Below are positions 1 through 6,137 of a stretch of 7,997 nucleotides of DNA, piece by piece. The translations under genes were made by a program, and so were the position numbers. The DNA comes from Nitrospiraceae bacterium UBA6905 (GTDB lineage: Bacteria; Nitrospirota; Thermodesulfovibrionia; Thermodesulfovibrionales; UBA6898). Location of the stretch: contig DKBH01000055.1 of NCBI GenBank assembly GCA_002451165.1, positions 1-7,997 of the forward strand, in the 5' to 3' direction. The notes beneath the pieces were generated by a model that was given only the letters and a program-made list of their open reading frames with translations, was not told the DNA's origin and did not search any database. Position 1 is the first letter of the stretch. Every line of letters begins with the position of its first letter.

Positions 1-1424
1 ACGGTCATATCTTCCCTCTGGGAAAGCCGGAACTGCACGTCCACCATAAAGTCGACGGCATCCTTGGAGAATGTTCCCGCTATCATGATAGCACATGCCA
101 GCGATATGCCCGTGACCGTGAGAAGCGACTTGAAGGGCCGCCGTTCGATATTGCGGAAGACAATGCGGGTGGGCTGCGAAAGCAGCCTGCCGAGGCCGAG
201 TCGCTCGATCGTCGTCCTGCGGTACTGTGCTGGCGGTTCGGGCCGCATGGCCTCCGCAGGCGGCAGGAGCACCGCCTTTCGCACGGCATAGACCGTGCCG
301 GCTATAGCAGCCGCAGCCGTGATCATCGCCGCGGTCAACACCACCGCCAGCCGCAGTTCGTACAGCAGGAACGGAAACCGGTAAAACTCCATATAAATAT
401 TTGCCAGCCCCTGGCCCAGCCGTGATCCCGCAGCGATGCCTCCTGCGATGCCGATCAGAACGATCAGCATCACCAGCTTTATATAATGGACGCCGACGGC
501 AAGGTTGCTGTATCCGAAGGCTTTCAGCGCCGCTATCTGTTCCCGCTGCGTACTCACAGTCCGGCTGATCACCACATTCAACAGGAAAGCGGCAACGGCG
601 ATGAAAACCGTCGGGAATATCTCAGCGCTTCGCTGGAGTTGTTTGAACTCTTCCGTCAGAAACCGGTTCGAGAGCTGGTCCGCTCGACCGTAGGAACCCA
701 GCCCGCCGTAGGCATCAAGAATATCGTCGAGTCTCAGCAGCACATCATCCAGCACAGCGCCGGGCTCCAGGGTCGCGACCAGGTCATTGAATGCGCCATC
801 CATATTGTAGGCAGTGCCGAGTGCTGTCCTGCCCATCCAGAGGATAGCATACCGGCGGTAATCAGGACTGATGGCTCCGGGCCGGGCCTGGAGCACGAAC
901 TCCGGGGAGAGGGCCGTGCCTGCGATCACGAGCCGCTTCCATCGTCCGTTGATCACCGCACCGAACCGGTCGCCCGGACTGAACCGGTGCGCCTCGGCAA
1001 AGGCCTCGCTCACGATCACCTCGTTGTCCTTGGCAGGGTCGATGCTCCGGCCCCTGCGGATATGCAGCCGGTTCAGGAGCGGGTCGCCGCTGTCGGGTAT
1101 GGAGACGAGCTTTGCCGTCACCGGCTCAGAAAAGTTCGGAATATCGAGCTTGACGTCGGCAACGACACGCGTCTCGACATGTGCAATGCCCGGCAGCTCC
1201 CTGATGCGCTGTGCAAGGCTGTCGGGAGCCCGCTTCAGCGGGGCAAAGATGTCCCCAAACCGGTAGTCCTGATAGAACCGGTCCCTGGTTACGTTGAGGG
1301 AATGCATGGTACCGATGAGCATGACGAAGGTGGCGACGCCGCTTGCGATCACAAGGGCGATGGCAAGCGCCTGCCCCTTCATCTTCCAGAGGTCCCTCCG
1401 GAGCTTCTGATCGAGGGCCTTCAT
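1..1424 (-). CDS. FtsX/MacB-type ABC transporter permease, partial (C-terminus beyond window)
   Basis: This is an inner-membrane permease that would pair with the ATPase encoded just upstream. From the ATG at 1424 the frame stays open to the window edge, giving 474 residues and no stop. Residues about 18-38 form a first membrane helix (QALAIALVIASGVATFVMLI). Residues about 45-265 look like a MacB-type extracytoplasmic domain. Helices follow at about 268-288, 317-334 and 358-381, and a fifth starts near 434. The sequence REQIAALKAFGYSN (294-307), between helices two and three, is the cytoplasmic coupling-helix motif of FtsX-type permeases. The fifth helix, after a conserved RNIERRPFKSLLT, begins the second FtsX half, so the full protein should be near 780-850 residues. 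The start lies 4 bases after the ATPase stop, so the two are co-transcribed. Family members (COG0577) export lipids, lipoproteins or drugs; the substrate cannot be told from sequence. Confidence 0.9.
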   Translation of the reverse strand, partial: MKALDQKLRRDLWKMKGQALAIALVIASGVATFVMLIGTMHSLNVTRDRFYQDYRFGDIFAPLKRAPDSLAQRIRELPGIAHVETRVVADVKLDIPNFSEPVTAKLVSIPDSGDPLLNRLHIRRGRSIDPAKDNEVIVSEAFAEAHRFSPGDRFGAVINGRWKRLVIAGTALSPEFVLQARPGAISPDYRRYAILWMGRTALGTAYNMDGAFNDLVATLEPGAVLDDVLLRLDDILDAYGGLGSYGRADQLSNRFLTEEFKQLQRSAEIFPTVFIAVAAFLLNVVISRTVSTQREQIAALKAFGYSNLAVGVHYIKLVMLIVLIGIAGGIAAGSRLGQGLANIYMEFYRFPFLLYELRLAVVLTAAMITAAAAIAGTVYAVRKAVLLPPAEAMRPEPPAQYRRTTIERLGLGRLLSQPTRIVFRNIERRPFKSLLTVTGISLACAIMIAGTFSKDAVDFMVDVQFRLSQREDMT

Positions 1425-1428
1425 GGCA

Positions 1429-2181
<753 letters not shown>

Positions 2182-2198
2182 CGGTGCTTTCCGTTTCC

Positions 2199-2204
2199 AG
2201 TATA
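2199..2204 (-). promoter_or_regulatory. Possible -10 element for the ABC exporter operon
   Basis: On the minus strand the hexamer TATACT matches the sigma70 -10 consensus in 5 of 6 positions. It would place the transcript start about 10 bases before the ATPase ATG, with the purine-rich GGAAA inside the leader. No good -35 hexamer lies 16-18 bases upstream, so this is a weak call. Confidence 0.3.
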
Positions 2205-2270
2205 CCGCAGAAGCAGCTTCAGCACTATCGGGTGCTTACGCGGCATGCATATCCCCGGCACTCCTGCAGA

Positions 2271-2279
2271 TGCTACAAT
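2271..2279 (+). promoter_or_regulatory. Extended -10 element before the pseudouridine synthase gene
   Basis: The sequence TGCTACAAT is an extended -10 (TGn plus TACAAT, 5 of 6 to consensus). The -35 region is poor, which is tolerated with an extended -10. The expected transcript start is 6-7 bases after the element, which is at or next to the ATG at 2286. A leaderless or nearly leaderless message is therefore possible. Confidence 0.4.
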
Positions 2280-2285
2280 AGACCG

Positions 2286-3113
2286 ATGCGCCCAATGGAT
2301 CCCTCATTCACCTGCAAGATCCCCTTCGATCAGGACCATCCGGTAACAGCGCGGGAGATCCTGGTGTCAAAGACCGGTCTGGCCCGTGAAAAGATCGCTG
2401 AAGCGCTCGCAAAAGGAGCGGTCTGGCTCTCCCGGAGAAACAGGAAGAGCCGTATACGGAACGGCTCGGTGCTGCTGAAGCCGGGCGATACCCTCGAAAT
2501 CAACTACGATCCCCGAGTCCTTTCCCTGGTGCCTCCCCTGCCCTGTCTCATTGCAGACCGCAGGGACTACACGGTGTGGTTCAAGCCTGCGGGTCTCCTT
2601 GCCCAGGGCTCGCCCTACGGCGATCACTGCTCGCTGCTCAGGCTGGCGGAAGTGCATTTTAAGGGCAAGCGGCAGGTCTTTCTCGTGCACCGGCTCGACC
2701 GCGAGGCAGCAGGCATGATGCTGATCGCCCATTCGGGTAAGGCGGCTGCCAAGCTGTCCGAACTTTTCAGGGACAATAAGGTCGTGAAGGAATATCATAT
2801 CGAGGTGCTCGGTGATCTGCAATCAAAGAAAAAGAGCGGCAGGATTGAACTGCCGCTCGATAACAAACCGGCAGTTACTGATTATATTGTCGAGGCCTAT
2901 GATCAGGCCGCCAATGTCTCGACCGTAAGGGTACTGATACAGACCGGCCGCACGCACCAGATACGCCGCCATTTCGAGATGATAGGACATCCGGTCATGG
3001 GCGACCCCAAATATGGCAGGGGAAACAAAAACCGGGAAGGCTTGAAGCTCACGGCGGCTTCACTCAAATTCCGTTGCCCCTTCAGTCGCCGGGAAGTGGA
3101 ATTCAGGGTTTAA
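2286..3113 (+). CDS. RluA-family 23S rRNA/tRNA pseudouridine synthase with S4-like N-terminal domain
   Basis: The enzyme isomerises specific uridines in structured RNA to pseudouridine; it is 275 residues from the chosen ATG. Residues about 20-75 form an S4-like RNA-binding domain (AREILVSKTGLAREKIAEAL, then LKPGDTLEI). The catalytic domain follows: KPAGLLAQGSPYG (100-112), motif II HRLDREAAG (135-143) with the catalytic aspartate D138, and the late motif GRTHQIRRHFEMIGHPVMGD starting at 221, followed by PKYG. These are hallmarks of the RluA/RluC/RluD branch. The serine usual in HRLDRxxSG is alanine here (A142). The target site cannot be assigned. The frame is open upstream into the ABC gene, but conservation and the promoter favour 2286; an ATG at 2295 is also possible. 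There is no clear ribosome binding site. The gene is divergent from the ABC operon. Confidence 0.93.
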   Translation: MRPMDPSFTCKIPFDQDHPVTAREILVSKTGLAREKIAEALAKGAVWLSRRNRKSRIRNGSVLLKPGDTLEINYDPRVLSLVPPLPCLIADRRDYTVWFKPAGLLAQGSPYGDHCSLLRLAEVHFKGKRQVFLVHRLDREAAGMMLIAHSGKAAAKLSELFRDNKVVKEYHIEVLGDLQSKKKSGRIELPLDNKPAVTDYIVEAYDQAANVSTVRVLIQTGRTHQIRRHFEMIGHPVMGDPKYGRGNKNREGLKLTAASLKFRCPFSRREVEFRV

Positions 3114-3272
3114 TCGCCGATATCACCGTGGACGTATCCTCTTTATGACTGTATTACTACAGCCTCTTGCTACCCGACAGCGCTGCAAAGTCAAGTTCTC
3201 TGCGTTGCTCGCACGTGCCCTCAGCTGCCTGGAGGACACCCTTTGCGAAATAATCGACAGGGAGAACGTCTA

Positions 3273-3322
3273 CGGTAACAGGAGTGAGCACGAGCGCCCT
3301 TCGCTCCACCGACTTGTTCGCC
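3273..3322 (-). other. attC-like site at the end of the SUKH cassette (degenerate)
   Basis: Read on the minus strand, GGCGAAC starts 3 bases after the SUKH stop and acts as an R''-like box. The arms GGTGGAGC and GCTCACTCC follow, pairing with a T-T mismatch and one unpaired A. They flank a small perfect hairpin (GAGCG, five-base loop, CGCTC), and GTTACCG closes the site. The R'' box does not fit the RYYYAAC consensus well. However, its complement GTTCGCC matches GTTCGTC at the start of the same cassette (4063-4069) in 6 of 7 positions, which is what a cassette's own attC should show. The spacing between the right arm and the last box is shorter than usual, so the exact pairing is uncertain. 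Confidence 0.35.
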
Positions 3323-3325
3323 TCC

Positions 3326-4054
3326 TTATCTGCCAAAGATCTTCGCGAAGAGTCGTGTGCTTGGTGCCTTTGCATATCCGAATATCCTCTCGTAACCATG
3401 ACGTCGCAGCTCAGTCCGAGGCCCATATCGGCCCCATGAAAACCCCATGCCTGGGCTGACCCTGCGTAAGTCGACCACTTGAAAATGCTTAGGTAGCCCC
3501 GCAGCAAAGGCGCGTATCTCGGCGTCAGAAGAAGCGGCTGCGGTCGGCTGGTCCATCACTCCCGGATTCTTCCGCCAAACATCGAATACCCTGTCCTCAT
3601 GCACATCGTCCACCAGAGACTTATGCGGCGGCGTAATCATACGGAAGACCTCACAAAGAAAGGATGCAAGGTCCGGGCTCTGAAACAACACCACGGGCGC
3701 GTCGTGACACGCGAAGAACACCGGCACTACCCCAACGGTCAGCGGAGTGATATCAAGAACCCAGAAATTCCCAAATCCATCGCGTGCAATGGGTAGACCG
3801 TGCGGGAATACCTCCTTCTGCTCAAAGGCCATGTCAGCACCTGTAAAGTCAATCCCGTCGAGACATCCACCAATCCCCGAGCAAAAGGACAGAAGCGTCC
3901 TCAGTTCCTCTGGTAAAGGTTGCTCAACGCGCGCGTGCAGGTTGTCGATCTCATCTCCTGTCAGCGGCGGCAGCAACTCGATCGTCACTGGCTCCCCGTC
4001 TTCGTCAATCAACTTGGCCTGTTGCGCGGCCTTGATGTGCTCGATTGCCGTCAT
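3326..4054 (-). CDS. SMI1/KNR4 (SUKH superfamily) protein, probable immunity protein
   Basis: This is a 242-residue cytoplasmic protein. The SUKH fold is seen in LPEELRTLLSFCSGIGG (about 47-63), RDGFGNFWVLDITP (91-104) with the typical tryptophan-aspartate strand, and VFFACHDAPVVLFQSPDLASFL (from 112). A second segment, DLRRVSPGMGFSWGRYGP (about 195-212) with an R-H-GYERIF tail, also occurs in many bacterial SMI1/KNR4 proteins. Family knowledge: SUKH proteins neutralise toxins of contact-dependent and polymorphic toxin systems, often as arrays of orphan immunity genes. No toxin is visible here, so the partner is unknown. The ATG lies 14 bases after the proposed cassette crossover and has no clear ribosome binding site. 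The stop is 3 bases before an attC-like box. Family is confident; the immunity role is inferred. Confidence 0.85.
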   Translation of the reverse strand: MTAIEHIKAAQQAKLIDEDGEPVTIELLPPLTGDEIDNLHARVEQPLPEELRTLLSFCSGIGGCLDGIDFTGADMAFEQKEVFPHGLPIARDGFGNFWVLDITPLTVGVVPVFFACHDAPVVLFQSPDLASFLCEVFRMITPPHKSLVDDVHEDRVFDVWRKNPGVMDQPTAAASSDAEIRAFAAGLPKHFQVVDLRRVSPGMGFSWGRYGPRTELRRHGYERIFGYAKAPSTRLFAKIFGR

Positions 4055-4062
4055 GCGATTAT

Positions 4063-4128
4063 GACGAACTCAGAGATAATTGGCTGACGCGGTTTTTCGC
4101 GGCAGTCCGGTTAAGCAATGGGTTAGCG
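4063..4128 (-). other. attC-like site between the DUF6714-like and SUKH genes
   Basis: On the minus strand, CGCTAAC contains the TAA stop of the DUF6714-like gene and is followed by CCATTGCTTAACCGGAC, a very attC-like left half. The centre is a CGCG stem around AAAAAC, extended by CTG/CAG and GG/CC pairs with one unpaired A, and the site ends in GTTCGTC. The closing GTT supplies a crossover point, and the SUKH ATG follows 14 bases later. The site aligns with the one at 4937-4997 through shared CTAA, CCATT, CGCGAAAA, GCG, TCAGCC and ATTATC blocks. The outer right arm is degenerate. Confidence 0.5.
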
Positions 4129-4602
4129 CTTTCGGTATAACGCATCAGGAATCCACCATTCTTCGAGGACCTGCATAGCAAAGTCCCTGTTCGCAGAGTC
4201 TTCACTGAAGGCCACCTCCTCCAGGAAGACGACGATTACGGCCTCCTGTTCTGCTGTGAGGGAGGCCAATCGTGGGGGCTCCCGATCGGGTGGCCTCAGA
4301 TTATGGAGCAGTCCTTCAACTACCATCTTAGGATCGTCCATATGTCGGAACGTATAGTCGATCAGGTGGGGCAAGTAGTGCCGCCACGAAGCAGGGTCAA
4401 GATAAGCAAGACCCCAGAAAGTGTATGCCTCAAGGTACGTATCCGTCAGTTTATCGAGATCTGGATCGTATGGTGGTGCGAAATCATAGCTGTCCGCTGC
4501 GTAACCACCGCGCAGCGTCATCTGGGGCGTGGTCAAAGCATCGGCATGAAATACCTCATTGGCGCGACAGCTGATCTCAGAACGCGTCTTTTCTCTTTCC
4601 AT
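4123..4602 (-). CDS. DUF6714-like hypothetical protein
   Basis: This is a 159-residue, acidic and tryptophan/tyrosine-rich cytoplasmic protein with no signal peptide or membrane segment. The central block, LTDTYLEAYTFWGLAYLDP (52-70) then SWRHYLPHLIDYTFRHMDDP (72-91), is the part I recognise. It resembles the DUF6714 family, which has no known biochemical function. The C-terminal part (LTAEQEAVIVVFLEEVAF, then FAMQVLEEWWIPDAL) is predicted helical. The gene starts 16 bases after the Imm53 stop and its own stop lies in an attC-like box, so the two genes would form one two-gene cassette. An immunity-like role is possible from company alone. The family label is from memory of the motif and should be treated as tentative. 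Confidence 0.75.
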   Translation of the reverse strand: MEREKTRSEISCRANEVFHADALTTPQMTLRGGYAADSYDFAPPYDPDLDKLTDTYLEAYTFWGLAYLDPASWRHYLPHLIDYTFRHMDDPKMVVEGLLHNLRPPDREPPRLASLTAEQEAVIVVFLEEVAFSEDSANRDFAMQVLEEWWIPDALYRKR

Positions 4603-4618
4603 GATATGTCTACGCTAC

Positions 4619-4933
4619 TTAGTCGCCATTTTCTTCGGCCCACGTAAGAAATATTGCAAGAATACGCTCCAGTTTCATTTCGTCACCCGCGCCATGCCAG
4701 ATGCCATTTTCGGCGTAGCAACTCAACCATCGCAAGCCTTGCGCGAAGCGATGTGCGTCAACTCCTTCTGCGATTTCTATGAATGGCTTCTTCTGCAGAG
4801 GCGTCCCTGCGAGATTGATTTTTACCCACCACCCCGGATTGTCACAAGACTGAATGCTAACGCCAGATGAATGTTCCCATTCGCCATTACATTGATGTGA
4901 GTACCAATTTTGTAGTCGAGCAAGTGTGTTCAT
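4619..4933 (-). CDS. Imm53 family immunity protein
   Basis: This is a small cytoplasmic protein of 104 residues, the usual size for the family. The N-terminal block LQNWYSHQCNGEWEHSSGVS (7-26) followed by DNPGWWVKINLAGTPL (31-46) and KPF is the diagnostic pattern of Imm53. The C-terminus carries GIWHGAGDEMKLERILAIFL (77-96), then W98. Imm53 proteins are predicted to neutralise nuclease-type polymorphic toxins; this is known of the family by association, and nothing in the sequence proves the target. The ATG is 9 bases after the proposed cassette crossover and has no recognisable ribosome binding site. The DUF6714-like gene follows after 16 bases, implying co-transcription. Confidence 0.85.
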   Translation of the reverse strand: MNTLARLQNWYSHQCNGEWEHSSGVSIQSCDNPGWWVKINLAGTPLQKKPFIEIAEGVDAHRFAQGLRWLSCYAENGIWHGAGDEMKLERILAIFLTWAEENGD

Positions 4934-4936
4934 GGC

Positions 4937-4997
4937 TGATAATGGCTCGGCTGAGGGGCGCTGCTTTTCGCGACCCTCTTGAGCCGAATGGTTAGAT
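4937..4997 (-). other. attC-like site between the helical-protein gene and Imm53
   Basis: On the minus strand the site opens with ATCTAAC, a perfect RYYYAAC R'' box, 16 bases after the stop of the upstream gene. CATTC then forms a spacer, and the arm GGCTCAAGAGGG follows, which is close to the left half of known attC sites including the Vibrio cholerae repeat. The right arm CCCCTCAGCCGAGCC pairs with it in two blocks (GAGGG/CCCTC and GGCTC/GAGCC) with unpaired bases between, around a CGC-GAAAAGCA-GCG tip. The site ends in ATTATCA, where the expected G of GTTRRRY is A. The complement of its R'' box (GTTAGAT) matches GTTAGCT at 5856-5862, the start of the same cassette, in 6 of 7 positions. Confidence 0.55.
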
Positions 4998-5013
4998 TCC
5001 GATTCGATTAATA

Positions 5014-5865
5014 TTATTCATTGTACGTTTTAAACTCAGGCAACTTCTCCCACCTAAGAATCTGCTCCCAATATTTGATACAATCAGCGACTTCTGATGT
5101 TATTTCTGAAGTTTGATCAGGGAAAATCCATACGTAATCACGGATAGCAACTGTAAGGAAACCTGTAGTCACCTGAACCAGATGTTCGAGAATTGGTTCA
5201 GCATCCGGTGCTCCTGCGCGGAAGGCATCGAGTTGGGAAATCGAAAACGGGGCTGTATGAGCAAAGGCTGAGCAGTACTTGTATTCTGACCTGTAATATC
5301 TTTCACTAATGCCAGCGTGTTTGCAGATATCGACATTTGATACAATTTTAAAGTCTTTCCCATCGAGCAGACTTTTTTGATAGCCAGCTGAAAGAGTATT
5401 GAAATATGCAGAGTTCTGAATTAGAACTTTCAGAGCTTCAAAAAGAGCTGCGATGTCTGAAATATTAGCAGAGGACGGCAGAGTGGTCCTCAGCATTTCA
5501 TATCTTTCGAATGCGTCATGATATTCCCACAAAAGCTCACGGAACTCGTGCTCAGTGTCTGATGACTTATCTCTTCCAATATAGTAGAGAACACAGTAGG
5601 ATTCTATTATATTGCGTGCAAGTGATGCAGCCGATGACAAGTCCCAAATATTCAGGCCCTTTGTCGAAGTAAAAAAAGAACTTCTCGGAATTAGTCTAAG
5701 AAAGCTGATGCACGTAACGCATAGTTTTGCGAATACAAGCGAGGCTTGTTGTTCCCGCCATGATACGCCGCCTCGTCCTTCAGTCTTGGACGACAGAATC
5801 ATTGCAAAGTGACATAGATTGTCTAGTGTTCTTGTTTTCATCACAGATATTTGGAAGCTAACCAT
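5014..5865 (-). CDS. Hypothetical helical protein, first cassette gene (possibly DUF5677-like)
   Basis: I do not recognise this 283-residue protein with confidence. It looks cytoplasmic and mostly helical. Counting from the alternative start at 5841, notable blocks are LSSAASLARNIIESYCVLYY (68-87), containing an R-x4-E pattern, a charged helix EFRELLWEYHDAFERYEML (99-117), and ERYYRSEYKYCSAFAHTAPF (180-199) with a likely key histidine at 195. An R..E helix plus a Y..CS..AH helix recalls DUF5677-type proteins, but this is only a resemblance. The gene is markedly more AT-rich than the ABC and rRNA-modification genes, suggesting a different origin. Two starts are possible: ATG 5865, whose bases lie outside the proposed cassette, or ATG 5841, 20 bases inside it. 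Neither has a good ribosome binding site. A promoter sits just upstream. Confidence 0.8.
   Translation of the reverse strand: MVSFQISVMKTRTLDNLCHFAMILSSKTEGRGGVSWREQQASLVFAKLCVTCISFLRLIPRSSFFTSTKGLNIWDLSSAASLARNIIESYCVLYYIGRDKSSDTEHEFRELLWEYHDAFERYEMLRTTLPSSANISDIAALFEALKVLIQNSAYFNTLSAGYQKSLLDGKDFKIVSNVDICKHAGISERYYRSEYKYCSAFAHTAPFSISQLDAFRAGAPDAEPILEHLVQVTTGFLTVAIRDYVWIFPDQTSEITSEVADCIKYWEQILRWEKLPEFKTYNE
5856..5862 (-). other. Putative attI/cassette junction box
   Basis: The minus-strand heptamer GTTAGCT is close to the GTTRRRY crossover box of attI and attC sites and lies between the cassette-side promoter and the first cassette gene. It is complementary in 6 of 7 positions to the R'' box at the end of the same cassette (4991-4997). 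A heptamer alone is common by chance; its weight comes from its position and from that match. Confidence 0.4.
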
Positions 5866-5895
5866 ATATTGAATAGTTTTCTCGCCAATATCAGA

Positions 5896-5924
5896 ATGGT
5901 ATCAAAGCAAAAAGGGTCTGTCAA
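5896..5924 (-). promoter_or_regulatory. Strong sigma70-type promoter driving the cassette array (Pc-like)
   Basis: On the minus strand there is a perfect -35 TTGACA (5919-5924), a 17-base spacer and -10 TACCAT (5896-5901, 4 of 6), with a TG one base before the -10 giving an extended -10. Transcription would start near 5889 and run into the first cassette gene, 24-48 bases downstream. This is where the Pc promoter of an integron would be. Confidence 0.6.
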
Positions 5925-5943
5925 TCTATTTCACGATTTATAG

Positions 5944-5972
5944 TTGACGTATCTATCTGATATCATTATGTT
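5944..5972 (+). promoter_or_regulatory. Sigma70-type promoter toward the integrase relic (Pint-like)
   Basis: On the plus strand, TTGACG (5944-5949, 5 of 6) is followed by a 17-base spacer and TATGTT (5967-5972, 4 of 6). Transcription would begin near 5979 and reach the integrase-like ATG at 6030. It is divergent from, and 20 bases away from, the cassette-side promoter. Confidence 0.45.
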
Positions 5973-6029
5973 TTTTCAGGTTGGTCAATATTCACTGTGT
6001 TGTGTTAGACAGTAACTTCTTCAATACCG

Positions 6030-6137
6030 ATGCGGACTGTTCCAGATGACATAATGTCGAGATTCGATGCTGTTCTTCAGAAGAAGGGCATTGCCGAGGA
6101 GCAGCATCCTCATTTGAAGAGAGGGCTCCCGACATAG
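6030..6137 (+). pseudogene. N-terminal relic of an integron-type tyrosine recombinase
   Basis: From ATG 6030 a 35-codon frame runs to a TAG at 6135-6137. The piece PDDIMSRFDAVLQKKGIAEE followed by QHPHLKRGL resembles the N-terminal SAM-like DNA-binding segment of integron-type tyrosine recombinases. In those, a pattern of the kind (P)D-x-RYD-x2-L-x-K-x-I-x-P-H-Y-x-KW-L-R-x-Y leads into the core-binding domain. The similarity breaks off after HPH, where a tyrosine and the KWLRFY stretch would be expected. No catalytic domain, with its Arg/His/Tyr residues, follows in any frame that I could read. The strand is opposite to the cassette genes, as for intI in an integron. A short alternative start is at 6054. 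The similarity covers only about 25 residues, so the identity is suggestive, not certain. Confidence 0.4.

Larger units (their letters stand above)
3279..6137 (-). mobile_element. Decayed integron: three-cassette array plus integrase relic
   Basis: Proposed cassettes, with boundaries set at the G^TT crossover of each R'-like box: cassette 1 about 5861-4943 (helical protein), cassette 2 about 4942-4069 (Imm53 plus DUF6714-like), cassette 3 about 4068-3279 (SUKH). All genes point the same way, away from a divergent promoter pair and an integrase-like N-terminal relic at 6030-6137. Three attC-like spacers sit directly behind stop codons, no gene has a good ribosome binding site, and base composition shifts from cassette to cassette. 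No intact integrase lies in the window, so the array would be immobile unless one is supplied in trans, as in a CALIN (attC cluster lacking an integrase). This is an inference from architecture and box matching, not from a covariance-model hit. Confidence 0.5.

Noticed and set aside
3157..3278. Minus-strand tail frame beyond the last cassette (VDVLPVDYFAKGVLQAAEG, to a TAG at 3157)
   Set aside because: It could be the remnant of a gene cut off at the array end, but I recognise no family and the upstream part only overlaps the SUKH gene out of frame.
4603..4618. attC site between Imm53 and the DUF6714-like gene
   Set aside because: The spacer is only 16 bases and has no paired arms or R boxes; attC sites need roughly 55 bases or more.
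6004..6010. Plus-strand GTTAGAC, a perfect GTTRRRY heptamer
   Set aside because: It points the wrong way for an attI serving the leftward array and has no partner arm that I could find; single heptamers occur by chance.
5993..6012. ACTGT-N10-ACAGT inverted repeat near the integrase relic as a LexA box
   Set aside because: Integrase genes are often LexA-controlled, but the classical box is CTGT-N8-ACAG; here the gap is two bases too long, so I do not call it.
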